Origin: DASRHD01 sp035485575 | Lineage (GTDB): Bacteria > Verrucomicrobiota > Verrucomicrobiia > Opitutales > Opitutaceae | DNA length: 64,000 bases | Assembly (NCBI GenBank): GCA_035485575.1 | Contig: DATHNW010000010.1 | Location: forward strand, 62,001-126,000 | Direction of reading: 5' to 3' | Shown here: piece by piece, positions 25,802-33,926 of the stretch | Layout of the letters: each line of letters opens with the position of its first letter | Numbering within the stretch: position 1 is the stretch's first letter | The notes under the pieces: model-generated | The model's input: the letters and a program-made list of their open reading frames with translations, nothing else | Database searches by the model: none | Told to the model about the DNA's origin: nothing | Program-made: the position numbers and the translations under genes

Positions 25802-26230
25802 TTACTGCTTACCGGCTTGTTTTGAGCGGGTTTCGATGTAAACCTTCCCAAATCCGGCTTTGCGCGCCTCGTCCATCACGTAAACAACAGCAAAGAAATG
25901 GGCGTTTTCATCACCGTTGACCAGGATGCGGCCATCGGGATCGGCTTGATGATATTCGACCAAGCGCTGCAGGAACTGATCGGCGGTCACTGAATCCTTG
26001 TCCCATGCCAGAGCGCCTTCAGCCAGTATGGTGACAGTATGCGTGCCATTGGGATCGCGTCCCACACTCGTTACGCTATCCGGCTGGCGCACCTGCAGAC
26101 CGTTGGACTTGGTCAGCGAAAGCGTGAACAGAACGAATGTGGCGAGCAGGAAGAAAATGACGTCAATGAGAGGGATGATCTCAATGCGCGCCCGCTTTCT
26201 GCCGCCGGAACTGGAGCCTCCACCGTGCAT
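25802..26230 (-). CDS. exbD: ExbD/TolR-family biopolymer transport protein
   Basis: This 142-residue protein has RKRARIEIIPLIDVIFFLLA, with the conserved membrane Asp. The periplasmic domain contains GTHTVTILAEGALAWDKDSV and ILVNGDENAHFFAVVYVMDEA. It directly follows exbB and precedes its paralogue after 80 bp. Having two ExbD copies with one ExbB may give a hetero-dimer or two alternative motors. Confidence 0.92.
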   Translation of the reverse strand: MHGGGSSSGGRKRARIEIIPLIDVIFFLLATFVLFTLSLTKSNGLQVRQPDSVTSVGRDPNGTHTVTILAEGALAWDKDSVTADQFLQRLVEYHQADPDGRILVNGDENAHFFAVVYVMDEARKAGFGKVYIETRSKQAGKQ

Positions 26231-26253
26231 GGGTAGGGTGATGTGATGCTAGC

Positions 26254-26928
26254 TTATTGCGGGAAGGGGGGGGCAGTCTCGGATTTCTTGATGATGATCT
26301 CAAGAGCGTTGGACGCATCCTCGACCTCATGCTTGGCTTCTTCGACGCGGGCGTTGAGGTAATTATAGGGGAAGAGGCAGGTGACGGCGATGAAAAGACC
26401 GCAGCAGGTGGCGATGAGCGCCTCGGCCACGCCGCCGGTGATCTGGCCGGCATTGCTGGCGATATCGCCACCGGTGCCGAGGGAGCCGAAGGTTTTCATC
26501 ATGCCGGTGACGGTACCGAGCAGACCGAGCAGCGGAGCTGCGGTGATGACCGTGTCAAGCGTAGCGAGGCCTTGCTGGAACCGGTTCATTTCCTGATTGG
26601 CGGCGCGGATGAAGGCGTTGGCCATTGAGAGATCCTTGTTGGACAGTGCGTAAGTCAGGATGCGGGCTAGGAAATCGCCGCTCTTTTTGCCCAGCGCGAG
26701 GGCGCCATCGATATCGCGGGCCTCCACCTTCTCAAGGATCTTCTCCACCACCGCGTGCTCGCGCGCGCCGTTTTCACGGGCAATGAAGAAGAGGCGCTCG
26801 ATGACAACAGTGAAACCCACCAGGAAAATGATAAGGATGGGCCACATGACGGGGCCGCCTTTCTTGAACAGTTCCATGGGCGTGTCGTCGCCGAGCAGGA
26901 AGGCTAGGGGGAGGCAATGGGTGATCAT
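26254..26928 (-). CDS. exbB: MotA/TolQ/ExbB proton channel family protein
   Basis: This 224-residue protein has three transmembrane segments: about 26-45 (GPVMWPILIIFLVGFTVVIE), about 125-150 (ITAAPLLGLLGTVTGMMKTF) and about 165-190 (VAEALIATCCGLFIAVTCL). The LLGLLGTVTGM motif is the family signature. The start may be the ATG at 26928 or 26877; the latter (MELFKKGGPVMWP) looks like classical ExbB. It is the first gene of the operon and thus nearest the promoter. Together with ExbD it forms the proton-driven motor. Confidence 0.92.
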   Translation of the reverse strand: MITHCLPLAFLLGDDTPMELFKKGGPVMWPILIIFLVGFTVVIERLFFIARENGAREHAVVEKILEKVEARDIDGALALGKKSGDFLARILTYALSNKDLSMANAFIRAANQEMNRFQQGLATLDTVITAAPLLGLLGTVTGMMKTFGSLGTGGDIASNAGQITGGVAEALIATCCGLFIAVTCLFPYNYLNARVEEAKHEVEDASNALEIIIKKSETAPPFPQ

Positions 26929-27267
26929 ATCGGGTGTGAGTTAGTTTTTTAGGTTAGCTCTGTAAGAGCGGAAAAATGCGGCGGGAGTAGGGAGGATTGC
27001 TTATTTTGACATGAGCCATTTTTTTGGTTCACACAAAATTTTGGCGGAGTATCACATTAAACAGCAAATAAACTAAAGGGGAATTCAAATTTTCAGCAGG
27101 ATCCGGATATTAGCCGGCTTGGGTGTGGCTACGGTGACGGCTCGAAATGTTTGAGGCTGGTGGAGTAGGGTGGCCGAGCGGAAAATAAACAGTAGAAATG
27201 TGAACTTGGAAAAATTGCGCGCCCTCTGTCAAACACCTTTGTCAGCAATATGAATTATTTTTCGCGA
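26929..27267. other. Intergenic region upstream of exbB
   Basis: This 339-bp spacer lies between the end of tRNA-Gln and the exbB start, both on the minus strand. It is AT-rich at 26990-27090 and should hold the operon promoter, but no box pair is convincing. A small GCTCT/AGAGC hairpin (26957-26969) lies in the exbB leader. I see no coding frame or RNA gene. Confidence 0.4.
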
Positions 27268-27342
27268 TGGCTGCCCGACTAGGACTCGAACCTAGACAAA
27301 ACGAGTCAGAGTCGTTTGTGCTACCAATTACACCATCGGGCA
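27268..27342 (-). tRNA. tRNA-Gln (CTG)
   Basis: Reads on the minus strand with acceptor stem TGCCCGA/TCGGGCA. The anticodon stem AACGA/TCGTT encloses loop CTCTGAC (anticodon CTG), and the T-loop contains GTTCGAGTC. Discriminator G and encoded CCA are present. Confidence 0.94.
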
Positions 27343-27376
27343 GTGCGAAGAAATTCTTTCCCTGGGCGTCGCGAAG

Positions 27377-27451
27377 TGGAGCCGGCGATGGGATTCGAAC
27401 CCGCAACCGCCTGTTTACAAAACAGGTGCTCTGCCATTGAGCTACGCCGGC
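27377..27451 (-). tRNA. tRNA-Thr (TGT)
   Basis: Reads on the minus strand with acceptor stem GCCGGCG/CGCCGGC. The anticodon stem CCTGT/ACAGG encloses loop TTTGTAA (anticodon TGT), and the T-loop contains GTTCGAATC. Discriminator T and encoded CCA are present. It lies 34 bp upstream of tRNA-Gln. Confidence 0.95.
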
Positions 27452-27478
27452 GAAAACCGCTGCGCTTTCATAATACAC

Positions 27479-27518
27479 AATATATTGAGCGAATCTGGAA
27501 TATATTGAGCGAATCTGA
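27479..27518. repeat. Tandem 20-bp repeat between tRNA-Lys and tRNA-Thr
   Basis: AATATATTGAGCGAATCTG occurs twice, starting at 27479 and 27499. It lies 28 bp upstream of tRNA-Thr (minus strand) and may be part of its promoter or an operator. The inner GAGCGAATCTG also occurs at 7687-7697. Confidence 0.8.
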
Positions 27519-27558
27519 GAAACAACAGAAAACCTTTTGTCCACCTTGGGGAAGGAGG

Positions 27559-27633
27559 TGGTGGCTCCCCGGGGACTCGAACCCCGAACCTACTGATTAA
27601 GAGTCAGCTGCTCTACCATTGAGCTAGGAAGCC
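27559..27633 (-). tRNA. tRNA-Lys (CTT)
   Basis: Reads on the minus strand with acceptor stem GGCTTCC/GGGAGCC. Anticodon loop CTCTTAA gives anticodon CTT, and the T-stem CGGGG/CCCCG encloses TTCGAGT. Discriminator A and encoded CCA are present. First of three tRNAs in transcription order. Confidence 0.94.
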
Positions 27634-27796
27634 AAAAGTGACCATAGAACGAGAGTGAAGGGACAAAAACTCAGCAACACACACTCGATGTCAACAGCAA
27701 TTCCCGCTCTCGGCGTGGCTGCCCGGCCAGCTGGCATTTTCTTAAAAATCCCCTTGCCAACTCCGCCCGCGCCTAGTGTTTTTGTCCACTCCACTC

Positions 27797-27991
27797 ATGC
27801 AAAAGACGAAAAAATCCGTCGCCAAGCGCTTCAAGCTCACCGCTCGCGGGAAGCTCGTGCGCCGCACGCCGGGCTTTCGGCACCTGCTGGCCGCGAAGTC
27901 GACGAAGCAAAAACGTCGCGCCTCGAAGGACAAGCTCGTCGCCAAAGGCCATGCTGCGCCGCTCATCCGCTGCCTGCCGTTCGGCCTCTAA
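27797..27991 (+). CDS. rpmI: 50S ribosomal protein L35
   Basis: This 64-residue protein begins MQKTKKSVAKRFKLTARGKL and continues with KSTKQKRRASK, the L35 signature. The ATG at 27797 is chosen because it matches the conserved N-terminus; a frame start 21 bp upstream is not supported. It precedes rplT as in nearly all bacteria. infC, which usually comes first, is not found upstream; tRNA genes on the other strand occupy that place. Confidence 0.95.
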   Translation: MQKTKKSVAKRFKLTARGKLVRRTPGFRHLLAAKSTKQKRRASKDKLVAKGHAAPLIRCLPFGL

Positions 27992-28077
27992 TATAAGAGC
28001 CCAGCGCGCAAATCCTAACTTCGCCAGGCGGGTGAACTCCAACGAAGCGACCCGCCGGCGCCAAAACACCAAATAAC

Positions 28078-28461
28078 ATGCCTCGTGTCACCAACTCCCC
28101 CGCGTCGCGCAAGCGCCGCAAGAAAGTGCTGAAATACGCCAAGGGCTATTTCGGCAACAAATCCAAGCTCTTCCGCTACGCGAAAGAAGCCGTCCAGCAC
28201 GCCTGGCAATACGCCTACCGCGATCGCCGGAAGAAAAAAGGCGAATGGCGCTCCCTCTGGATCGTCCGCCTCAATGCCGCCTGCCGCGCCGCCGGCCTCA
28301 GCTACAACCGCTTCATCGAAGGCCTGCACGCCGCCAACATTGCGCTCGACCGCAAGGTTCTGGCCGATCTGGCTGTGCGCGACGAGGCCGCGTTTAACGC
28401 CCTGGTCAAACATGCCCAGGACGCGTTGAAGACCAAGGCTGCCGCAGCGAAAAAAGCCTGA
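28078..28461 (+). CDS. rplT: 50S ribosomal protein L20
   Basis: This 127-residue protein begins MPRVTNSPASRKRRKKVLKY and continues GYFGNKSKLFRYAKEAVQH, the L20 fingerprint. The globular end contains GLSYNRFIEGLHAANIALDRKVLADLAV. L20 is an early assembly protein that binds 23S rRNA and in many bacteria represses its own operon. It is 86 bp after rpmI, a spacer long enough for leader structure. Two hairpins follow. Confidence 0.96.
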   Translation: MPRVTNSPASRKRRKKVLKYAKGYFGNKSKLFRYAKEAVQHAWQYAYRDRRKKKGEWRSLWIVRLNAACRAAGLSYNRFIEGLHAANIALDRKVLADLAVRDEAAFNALVKHAQDALKTKAAAAKKA

Positions 28462-28470
28462 ACTTCCAAC

Positions 28471-28500
28471 GCGAGCCCGGGCGGGCTCGCTTCTCCGCTT
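28471..28500 (+). terminator. Hairpin after rplT (weak terminator)
   Basis: GCGAGCCC (28471-28478) pairs with GGGCTCGC (28483-28490) across a 4-nt loop. The following tract is TTCTCCGCTTTT, only partly T-rich, so termination may be partial. Confidence 0.55.
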
Positions 28501-28512
28501 TTGCCGCACCCG

Positions 28513-28553
28513 GAGGACGGGCCCCAGCCGGGGCGCCGTCCTCTTTCTTTTGG
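28513..28553 (+). terminator. Second hairpin, terminator or attenuator before pheS
   Basis: The outer stem GAGGACGG (28513-28520) pairs with CCGTCCTC (28536-28543). An inner GCCCC/GGGGC pairing extends it, and it is followed by TTTCTTTT. It lies 80 bp before pheS, so it ends the rpmI-rplT transcript or attenuates pheST. Confidence 0.75.
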
Positions 28554-28568
28554 CCGGCCGTGGCGGCC

Positions 28569-28619
28569 CGCGGATTGGTTTAAATTTATCCGTGCCAATC
28601 CGCGCAATCCGTGGTTACC
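28569..28619 (+). repeat. Leader repeat and 10-bp inverted repeat upstream of pheS
   Basis: CGCGGATTGG (28569-28578) and CCAATCCGCG (28595-28604) form a perfect inverted repeat. The right arm is part of a run of ATCCGTG-like units with a period of about 10-12 bp (28587-28619) ending GTGGTTACC, 14 bp before the pheS start. Similar units precede nadK, gluQ, the LOG gene and the gene at 46724. Confidence 0.6.
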
Positions 28620-28632
28620 AAGTCTCTTCCCC

Positions 28633-29676
28633 ATGCACGATCAACTCACCGCGCTCCTCGCCAAGGCGACCGCCGAGCTTTCCGCGCTGTCGTCGCGCCC
28701 TGACTTTGAGGCCGCCAAGGCCCGCCTGGTTGGCCCCAATGGCGAACTCACCGCGCTGATGAAGCAGATGGGCGCCGTGCCCAAGGAGGAACGCCCGGCG
28801 TTGGGCAAGCTCATCAACGAAGCCAAGACGCAGCTCCAATCCCTGCTCGATGCCGCGCTCCGGCGCATCGCCGATTCGGAGATCGCGTCGCAGCTCGGCC
28901 CGCCCGTTGATCCCACGCTGCCCGCGCCCAATGGCGGCCCCGGCACGCGGCATCCACTCACACTCGTGCGCGAGGAGATGTGTCGCATCCTGCGCAAGGT
29001 CGGCTTCACCGTTGCCGACGGCCCGGAGGTTGAGACCGAGTTCTATTGCTTCGACGCGCTCAACACCCCCGCCGACCATCCCGCGCGCGACGCGCAGGAC
29101 ACGTTTTATTTTCCCGAGACCTCTCGCTTCGGCAACATCGCCCCGCGCACGCCGGGCGAACGCTATCTCCTGCGCACGCACACCTCGTCGGTGCAGATCC
29201 GCACCATGCTCAAGCAGCCGCCGCCCATCCGCATCGTCTCGCCCGGCCGTGTCTTCCGCCGCGACACCAGCGACGCGTCGCACTCGGCTAATTTTCACCA
29301 GCTCGAATGCCTCTACGTCGATCGCGATGTCACCGTGCGTGATCTCAAGGCGCTGCTCGACTACATCTTCACGTCGCTCCTCGGTCCGGGCACCAAGACG
29401 CGTTTCCGGCCGCACTATTTCGGCTACACCGAACCGAGCTTCGAGGTGGATCTCAGCGCGAAACATCTCCCGAAGGTCAACAAGGAGTGGATTGAGATCG
29501 GCGGCTGTGGCATGGTCGATCCCTCGGTCTTTGAGGGCGTCGGCTACAATCCCGAGATTTGGAGCGGCTATGCCTTTGGCATGGGTCTCGAACGTCTGGC
29601 CATGACGCTCTACGGCATCGATGACATCCGTTATTTTTACCAGAATGACCTGCGGTTTCTGAAGCAGTTTGCGTGA
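28633..29676 (+). CDS. pheS: Phenylalanyl-tRNA synthetase alpha subunit
   Basis: This 347-residue protein is read from the ATG at 28633. An N-terminal coiled coil (about 1-85) binds tRNA. The class II catalytic domain follows: HPLTLVREEMCRIL, then motif 2 IRIVSPGRVFRRDTSDASHSANFHQLE and motif 3 GYAFGMGLERLAM. PheS and PheT form the (alpha-beta)2 enzyme that charges tRNA-Phe. The frame is open upstream to 28501 but without homology. pheT starts 10 bp after its stop. Confidence 0.96.
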   Translation: MHDQLTALLAKATAELSALSSRPDFEAAKARLVGPNGELTALMKQMGAVPKEERPALGKLINEAKTQLQSLLDAALRRIADSEIASQLGPPVDPTLPAPNGGPGTRHPLTLVREEMCRILRKVGFTVADGPEVETEFYCFDALNTPADHPARDAQDTFYFPETSRFGNIAPRTPGERYLLRTHTSSVQIRTMLKQPPPIRIVSPGRVFRRDTSDASHSANFHQLECLYVDRDVTVRDLKALLDYIFTSLLGPGTKTRFRPHYFGYTEPSFEVDLSAKHLPKVNKEWIEIGGCGMVDPSVFEGVGYNPEIWSGYAFGMGLERLAMTLYGIDDIRYFYQNDLRFLKQFA

Positions 29677-29686
29677 GGCCAAAGCG

Positions 29687-32146
29687 ATGAAAATTTCCCT
29701 CAACTGGCTTAAGGATTACGTCGCGCTCGATGCCTCCATCGAGGAATTGAAGCACGCCATCACGTTTCTCGGCTTCGAGGTCGAGGGCGTCCACCACACT
29801 GGCGCGCCGAAGCTCGAGCATGTCGTGGTCGGCGAAGTGCTCACGCGCGACAAGCACCCCAACGCGGACAAGCTTTCCGTTTGCACCGTTGATATCGGTC
29901 CCGCCGGCGGTGTGAAGACCATCGTCTGTGGCGCGCAAAACTACAAGGTGGGCGACCGCGTGCCCGTCGCGCTTCCCGGCGCCGTGCTGCCTGGGGATTT
30001 CAAAATCAAGCAGTCCAAAATCCGCGGCCAGCTCTCCGACGGCATGATGTGCTCTGCCAAGGAACTGGGCATCGCGGAGGACGCTGACGGCCTGCTTATC
30101 TTAGAAGGCCGCCCGGCACTCGGCGCGCCGATCAATGACGTGCTGCCGGCTGGAGATGTCGTCTTTGATGTCGAGATCACGCCCAACCGCCCCGACGGCC
30201 TCTCGCACCTCGGCCTCGCGCGCGAGCTTGCCGCGTGGTTCAAGCGCGATCTCGTGTATCCGCAGGTGAAATTCAACGGACATCCGCCCGATGCCGCGCC
30301 GCATCCGGACCTGCTTTCGTCCGTTAATGTCGAAGTCGGTGAGGACTGCCCGCTTTATTCCGCGACCATCCTGGCCGGCGTGAAAATCGCCCCGAGTCCG
30401 GTGTGGCTGCAGGAGCGCCTCAAGGCGGTCGGCCTGCGGCCCATCAACAACGTCGTCGATGTTGGCAACTACGTCATGCTCGAGTCCGGCCAGCCGATGC
30501 ATGCGTTCGATGCCAGGAAAATCGCCGGCCGGAAAATCATCGTCCGCCGCGCCGCCGACGGCGAGAAGCTCGTTACGCTCGATGGCAAGGAGCGCGCTCT
30601 TTCCTCCCGCATGCTGGTCATTGCCGACGCGGAAAAACCGCTGGTCGTCGCTGGCATCATGGGCGGCGCCAATGCCGGGGTGGATGAAACCACGACCGAC
30701 CTCGTGCTTGAGGTAGCCTACTTCAAGCCGCAATCCATCCGCTGGACCTCGAAGCGCCTCGGCCTCGCCTCCGATTCATCCTATCGTTACGAGCGCGGCG
30801 TCGACCCGCACATGGCGCTCGAAGCCTCGCACCGCGCCATCGACCTTCTTCTTGAAACCGCCGGCGGCCGTGTCGTCGGTCCTCTTCATCAGGTGGGCGG
30901 CGATGTGCCGTGGAAACGCGAGATCGTCGTCACGCCCGCTTTCATCCGCCGCAAACTCGGTTTCGAGATCCCCGCCGCCGAGATGAAGGCCGCGCTGGAA
31001 TCGCTTGAGTTGAAAATCGCCCGCGAGGACGACATGCCCTTCGGTCCGCAGTGGACGGTTTCCATTCCGAGCTGGCGCGGCGATCTCGACCGCCCCATCG
31101 ATCTGGTCGAGGAAGTGCTGCGCCTGCATGGCTCCGACAAGGTACCCGCCAGCCCGGTGCTCGTGCCCGGACTTGTGGGTGACGACGATCCGGTCGTGGC
31201 CTTCACGCGCCGCGTCACGGATTATTTTGTCGGCCAGCATTTCCACGAGTGCGTCAACTACACGCTGCGCTCGCGTCAAGAGCTGCAGACCTGGGTCTCG
31301 CAGACTTCCGCGCAGGAACTCGCGCTCGCCAACCCGCTCGTCGAGGACATGTCGCACCTCCGTTCCACGCTGGCGATGGGCCTGCTCGACACGGTCAAGC
31401 TCAACCAGTCGCGCGGCGTCGCCATCTCGCGCGTCTTCGAGACGGGCCGCGTGTTCGTCGAGTGTGACGGGCAGATTTTTGAAGCCGCCTGCGCGGCGTT
31501 TGTCCTTGTGCAAAACGATTCCGACCGTGCGTGGCTGCACCGCGAGCCGCCTGATTTCTATACCGCGAAGCGTCACGTCGAGATCATCGCCGGTGCCGCG
31601 GGGATGGATTTTGCGCAGCAGCCGCTCACTGCCGCGCTCGGCCCGTATTATGGCTGGCAGGAAGGCCATTCCGCCGCCGCCGGTGACCTCCTCGGCGATG
31701 GCTGGACCGTGCGTTTCGGCCTGCTCAACCTCGCAATGGTCCAGGCCCTGGGCCTCGAGGGGAAAATCTATTGCGGCGTTTTCTCGATTCTGCCGGAAAA
31801 ACTCGCCGTCGCCCCCGCCCGCCGCCGCTATGCCGATTTCAGCCTTTTCCCCGCTGCGCTGCGCGATCTCGCGCTAGTGGTCGATACGGCCGCGCCGGCC
31901 GGCGACATCCGCGCCCGGCTCGCCCAGTCCGCCCGCGCTGCCGTGGGGAGTGCCTTTGCCGTCGAGTCGGTCGAAGTTTTCGACGTTTATCGCGGCCAGG
32001 GCCTGCCAGAGGGGAAAAAGAGCCTGGCATTTTCCTTCGTGTTCCGCGCCGCCAATCGCACGCTGACAGACGACGAGGTCAACGCCGCTTTTCAAAAAAT
32101 CCAGGACGACGTCGTCAAGACCGCCGGCTACGCCATCCGCAAATAG
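29687..32146 (+). CDS. pheT: Phenylalanyl-tRNA synthetase beta subunit
   Basis: This 819-residue protein is read from the ATG at 29687 (MKISLNWLKDYV, the conserved start). It has an EMAP-II-like tRNA-binding domain (about 42-150), B1/B3/B4 editing region (about 200-390), B5 domain (about 400-475), a catalytic-like domain (about 485-700) and a C-terminal FDX-ACB anticodon-binding domain (about 725-819, DLALVVDTAAPAGDIRARL, EVFDVYRGQGLPEGKKSLAF). Length and order are typical. gatC begins 2 bp later, so pheST and gatCAB may share a transcript. Confidence 0.96.
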   Translation: MKISLNWLKDYVALDASIEELKHAITFLGFEVEGVHHTGAPKLEHVVVGEVLTRDKHPNADKLSVCTVDIGPAGGVKTIVCGAQNYKVGDRVPVALPGAVLPGDFKIKQSKIRGQLSDGMMCSAKELGIAEDADGLLILEGRPALGAPINDVLPAGDVVFDVEITPNRPDGLSHLGLARELAAWFKRDLVYPQVKFNGHPPDAAPHPDLLSSVNVEVGEDCPLYSATILAGVKIAPSPVWLQERLKAVGLRPINNVVDVGNYVMLESGQPMHAFDARKIAGRKIIVRRAADGEKLVTLDGKERALSSRMLVIADAEKPLVVAGIMGGANAGVDETTTDLVLEVAYFKPQSIRWTSKRLGLASDSSYRYERGVDPHMALEASHRAIDLLLETAGGRVVGPLHQVGGDVPWKREIVVTPAFIRRKLGFEIPAAEMKAALESLELKIAREDDMPFGPQWTVSIPSWRGDLDRPIDLVEEVLRLHGSDKVPASPVLVPGLVGDDDPVVAFTRRVTDYFVGQHFHECVNYTLRSRQELQTWVSQTSAQELALANPLVEDMSHLRSTLAMGLLDTVKLNQSRGVAISRVFETGRVFVECDGQIFEAACAAFVLVQNDSDRAWLHREPPDFYTAKRHVEIIAGAAGMDFAQQPLTAALGPYYGWQEGHSAAAGDLLGDGWTVRFGLLNLAMVQALGLEGKIYCGVFSILPEKLAVAPARRRYADFSLFPAALRDLALVVDTAAPAGDIRARLAQSARAAVGSAFAVESVEVFDVYRGQGLPEGKKSLAFSFVFRAANRTLTDDEVNAAFQKIQDDVVKTAGYAIRK

Positions 32147-32148
32147 CC

Positions 32149-32439
32149 ATGCCCCAGCCCGCCGATTTCAACATCGACCATCTGGCCAGCCTCGCGCGCC
32201 TCGCGCTCACGGCCGAGGAGAAGGCCCGTTTCTCGGCTCAGATTAGCGATGTGCTGGCCTATATCGCGCAGCTGAAGGAAGTGGACGTTTCCGGCGTCGA
32301 ACCGACCGCGCATGCGTTTCCGCTCTTCAACGTCTGGGCCGAAGACATGCCGCAGCCGGGCCTGCCGGTCGACGTCGCGCTCCGGAACGCGCCCGCGCAG
32401 CGCGACCACATGATCGTTGTGCCGAAAGTCGTGGAATGA
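32149..32439 (+). CDS. gatC: Asp-tRNA(Asn)/Glu-tRNA(Gln) amidotransferase subunit C
   Basis: This 96-residue protein contains the GatC motif IDHLASLARLALTAEEKARF, then YIAQLKEVDVSGVEPTAHAF and LRNAPAQRDHMIVVPKVVE. GatC stabilises GatA and GatB. Its stop overlaps the gatA start (ATGA at 32436-32439), indicating translational coupling. Confidence 0.95.
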   Translation: MPQPADFNIDHLASLARLALTAEEKARFSAQISDVLAYIAQLKEVDVSGVEPTAHAFPLFNVWAEDMPQPGLPVDVALRNAPAQRDHMIVVPKVVE

Positions 32440-33908
32440 CGATGTCCGACGAACTTTTTTTCCAACCCGTCGCCGGACTCGCCGCGCAGCTTGCTGAGAA
32501 AAAAATCTCCTCGGTTGAGCTGATGCAGGCCGTGCTCGCGCGCACGCAGGCGGTCGAGCCGCGGGTGCAGGCTTTCAACTCGTACGACGGAGCCGGTGCG
32601 CTGGTCCAGGCCCAAGCTTCGGATGCCCGCCGTGCCGCCGGACAGACGAGGGGCCCCCTCGATGGCATCCCTGTCGGCATCAAGGATGTCATTTCCGTCA
32701 CCGGCCAGCCGCTGACCGCATCGAGCAAGATATTGGCGAATTTCGTCTCGCCCTATGACGCAACCGTCACGCGCAAGCTCAAGGATGCCGGCGCGATTTG
32801 CTGGGGCCGCCTCAATCTCGACGAGTTCGCGATGGGCTCATCCACGGAAAATTCCGCATTCAAATCCACCTGCAATCCGTGGGATCTTGCGTGTGTGCCT
32901 GGCGGCTCATCCGGCGGCAGCGCCGCGGCGCTCGCCGCTGGCGAGGCCATCGCCACGCTTGGCTCGGATACTGGCGGTTCCATCCGCCAGCCAGCCGCGC
33001 TCTGCGGCGTGGTCGGCCTCAAGCCGACCTACGGCCTCGTCTCCCGCTACGGCCTGATCGCCTTCGCGTCGTCGCTCGACCAGATCGGGCCTTTCACGCG
33101 CACGGTCGAGGATGCGGCAATCATGCTTGGCACCATCGCCGGGCACGACACGAACGATTCGACATCGTTCAAAACGGAAATTCCCGATTACCGGGCCGAA
33201 CTCGCGAAGCGCCGCGGACCATGGAAGCTCGGTATCGCGAAGGAATATTTCGGCGCAGGTCTCGACCCGGAAGTCGGCGCCGCCGTGCAGGCCGCGATCG
33301 ATTATTACAAGAAACTTGGCTGCGAAATCCGCGAAATCTCGCTGCCGCACACACAGCATGCCGTCGCAGTTTATTACATCATCGCCACGGCCGAGTGCTC
33401 GTCGAATCTCGCCCGCTATGACGGCATCCGCTACGGCCATCGCGCGAAGGGCGCGACCGATATCGTGGACCTTTATTTCAAGTCGCGCGCCGAAGGCTTC
33501 GGTCCCGAGGTGAAGCGGCGCATCATCCTTGGCACCTACGTGCTCAGCAGCGGCTACTACGACGCGTATTATCTGCGCGCGCAGAAGGTCCGCACGCTCA
33601 TCCGCCAGGATTTCCTCAACGCCTACAAGGAGGTGGACGCCATCCTCACGCCGACCTCGCCCACGCCTGCGTTCAAGAAGGGCGAGAAGGCCGCCGACCC
33701 GCTTTCGATGTACCTGAGCGACATCTATACCATTGGCGTGAACCTCGCCGGCCTGCCCGGCATCAGCGTGCCCTGCGGTTTCTCGTCCGGCGGTCTGCCC
33801 ATCGGTCTGCAAATCATCGGCCAGCCGTTCAAGGAAGCCGACCTGCTCGCCATCGCTGGCGCCTATGAACGGGGCCATGACTGGCACCTGAAACATCCCA
33901 AGCTTTAA
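32436..33908 (+). CDS. gatA: Asp-tRNA(Asn)/Glu-tRNA(Gln) amidotransferase subunit A
   Basis: This 490-residue amidase-signature enzyme releases ammonia from glutamine for transamidation. The catalytic Lys is in GIPVGIKDVI. The Gly/Ser-rich loop reads PGGSSGGSAAALAAG, and SDTGGSIRQPAAL carries the cis-Ser and nucleophile Ser. The start is the ATG at 32436 overlapping gatC; an ATG two codons later is equally possible. It implies that Gln-tRNA or Asn-tRNA is made by the indirect route in this organism. Confidence 0.96.
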   Translation: MTMSDELFFQPVAGLAAQLAEKKISSVELMQAVLARTQAVEPRVQAFNSYDGAGALVQAQASDARRAAGQTRGPLDGIPVGIKDVISVTGQPLTASSKILANFVSPYDATVTRKLKDAGAICWGRLNLDEFAMGSSTENSAFKSTCNPWDLACVPGGSSGGSAAALAAGEAIATLGSDTGGSIRQPAALCGVVGLKPTYGLVSRYGLIAFASSLDQIGPFTRTVEDAAIMLGTIAGHDTNDSTSFKTEIPDYRAELAKRRGPWKLGIAKEYFGAGLDPEVGAAVQAAIDYYKKLGCEIREISLPHTQHAVAVYYIIATAECSSNLARYDGIRYGHRAKGATDIVDLYFKSRAEGFGPEVKRRIILGTYVLSSGYYDAYYLRAQKVRTLIRQDFLNAYKEVDAILTPTSPTPAFKKGEKAADPLSMYLSDIYTIGVNLAGLPGISVPCGFSSGGLPIGLQIIGQPFKEADLLAIAGAYERGHDWHLKHPKL

Positions 33909-33926
33909 CCGCAAAGGAACGGATCC

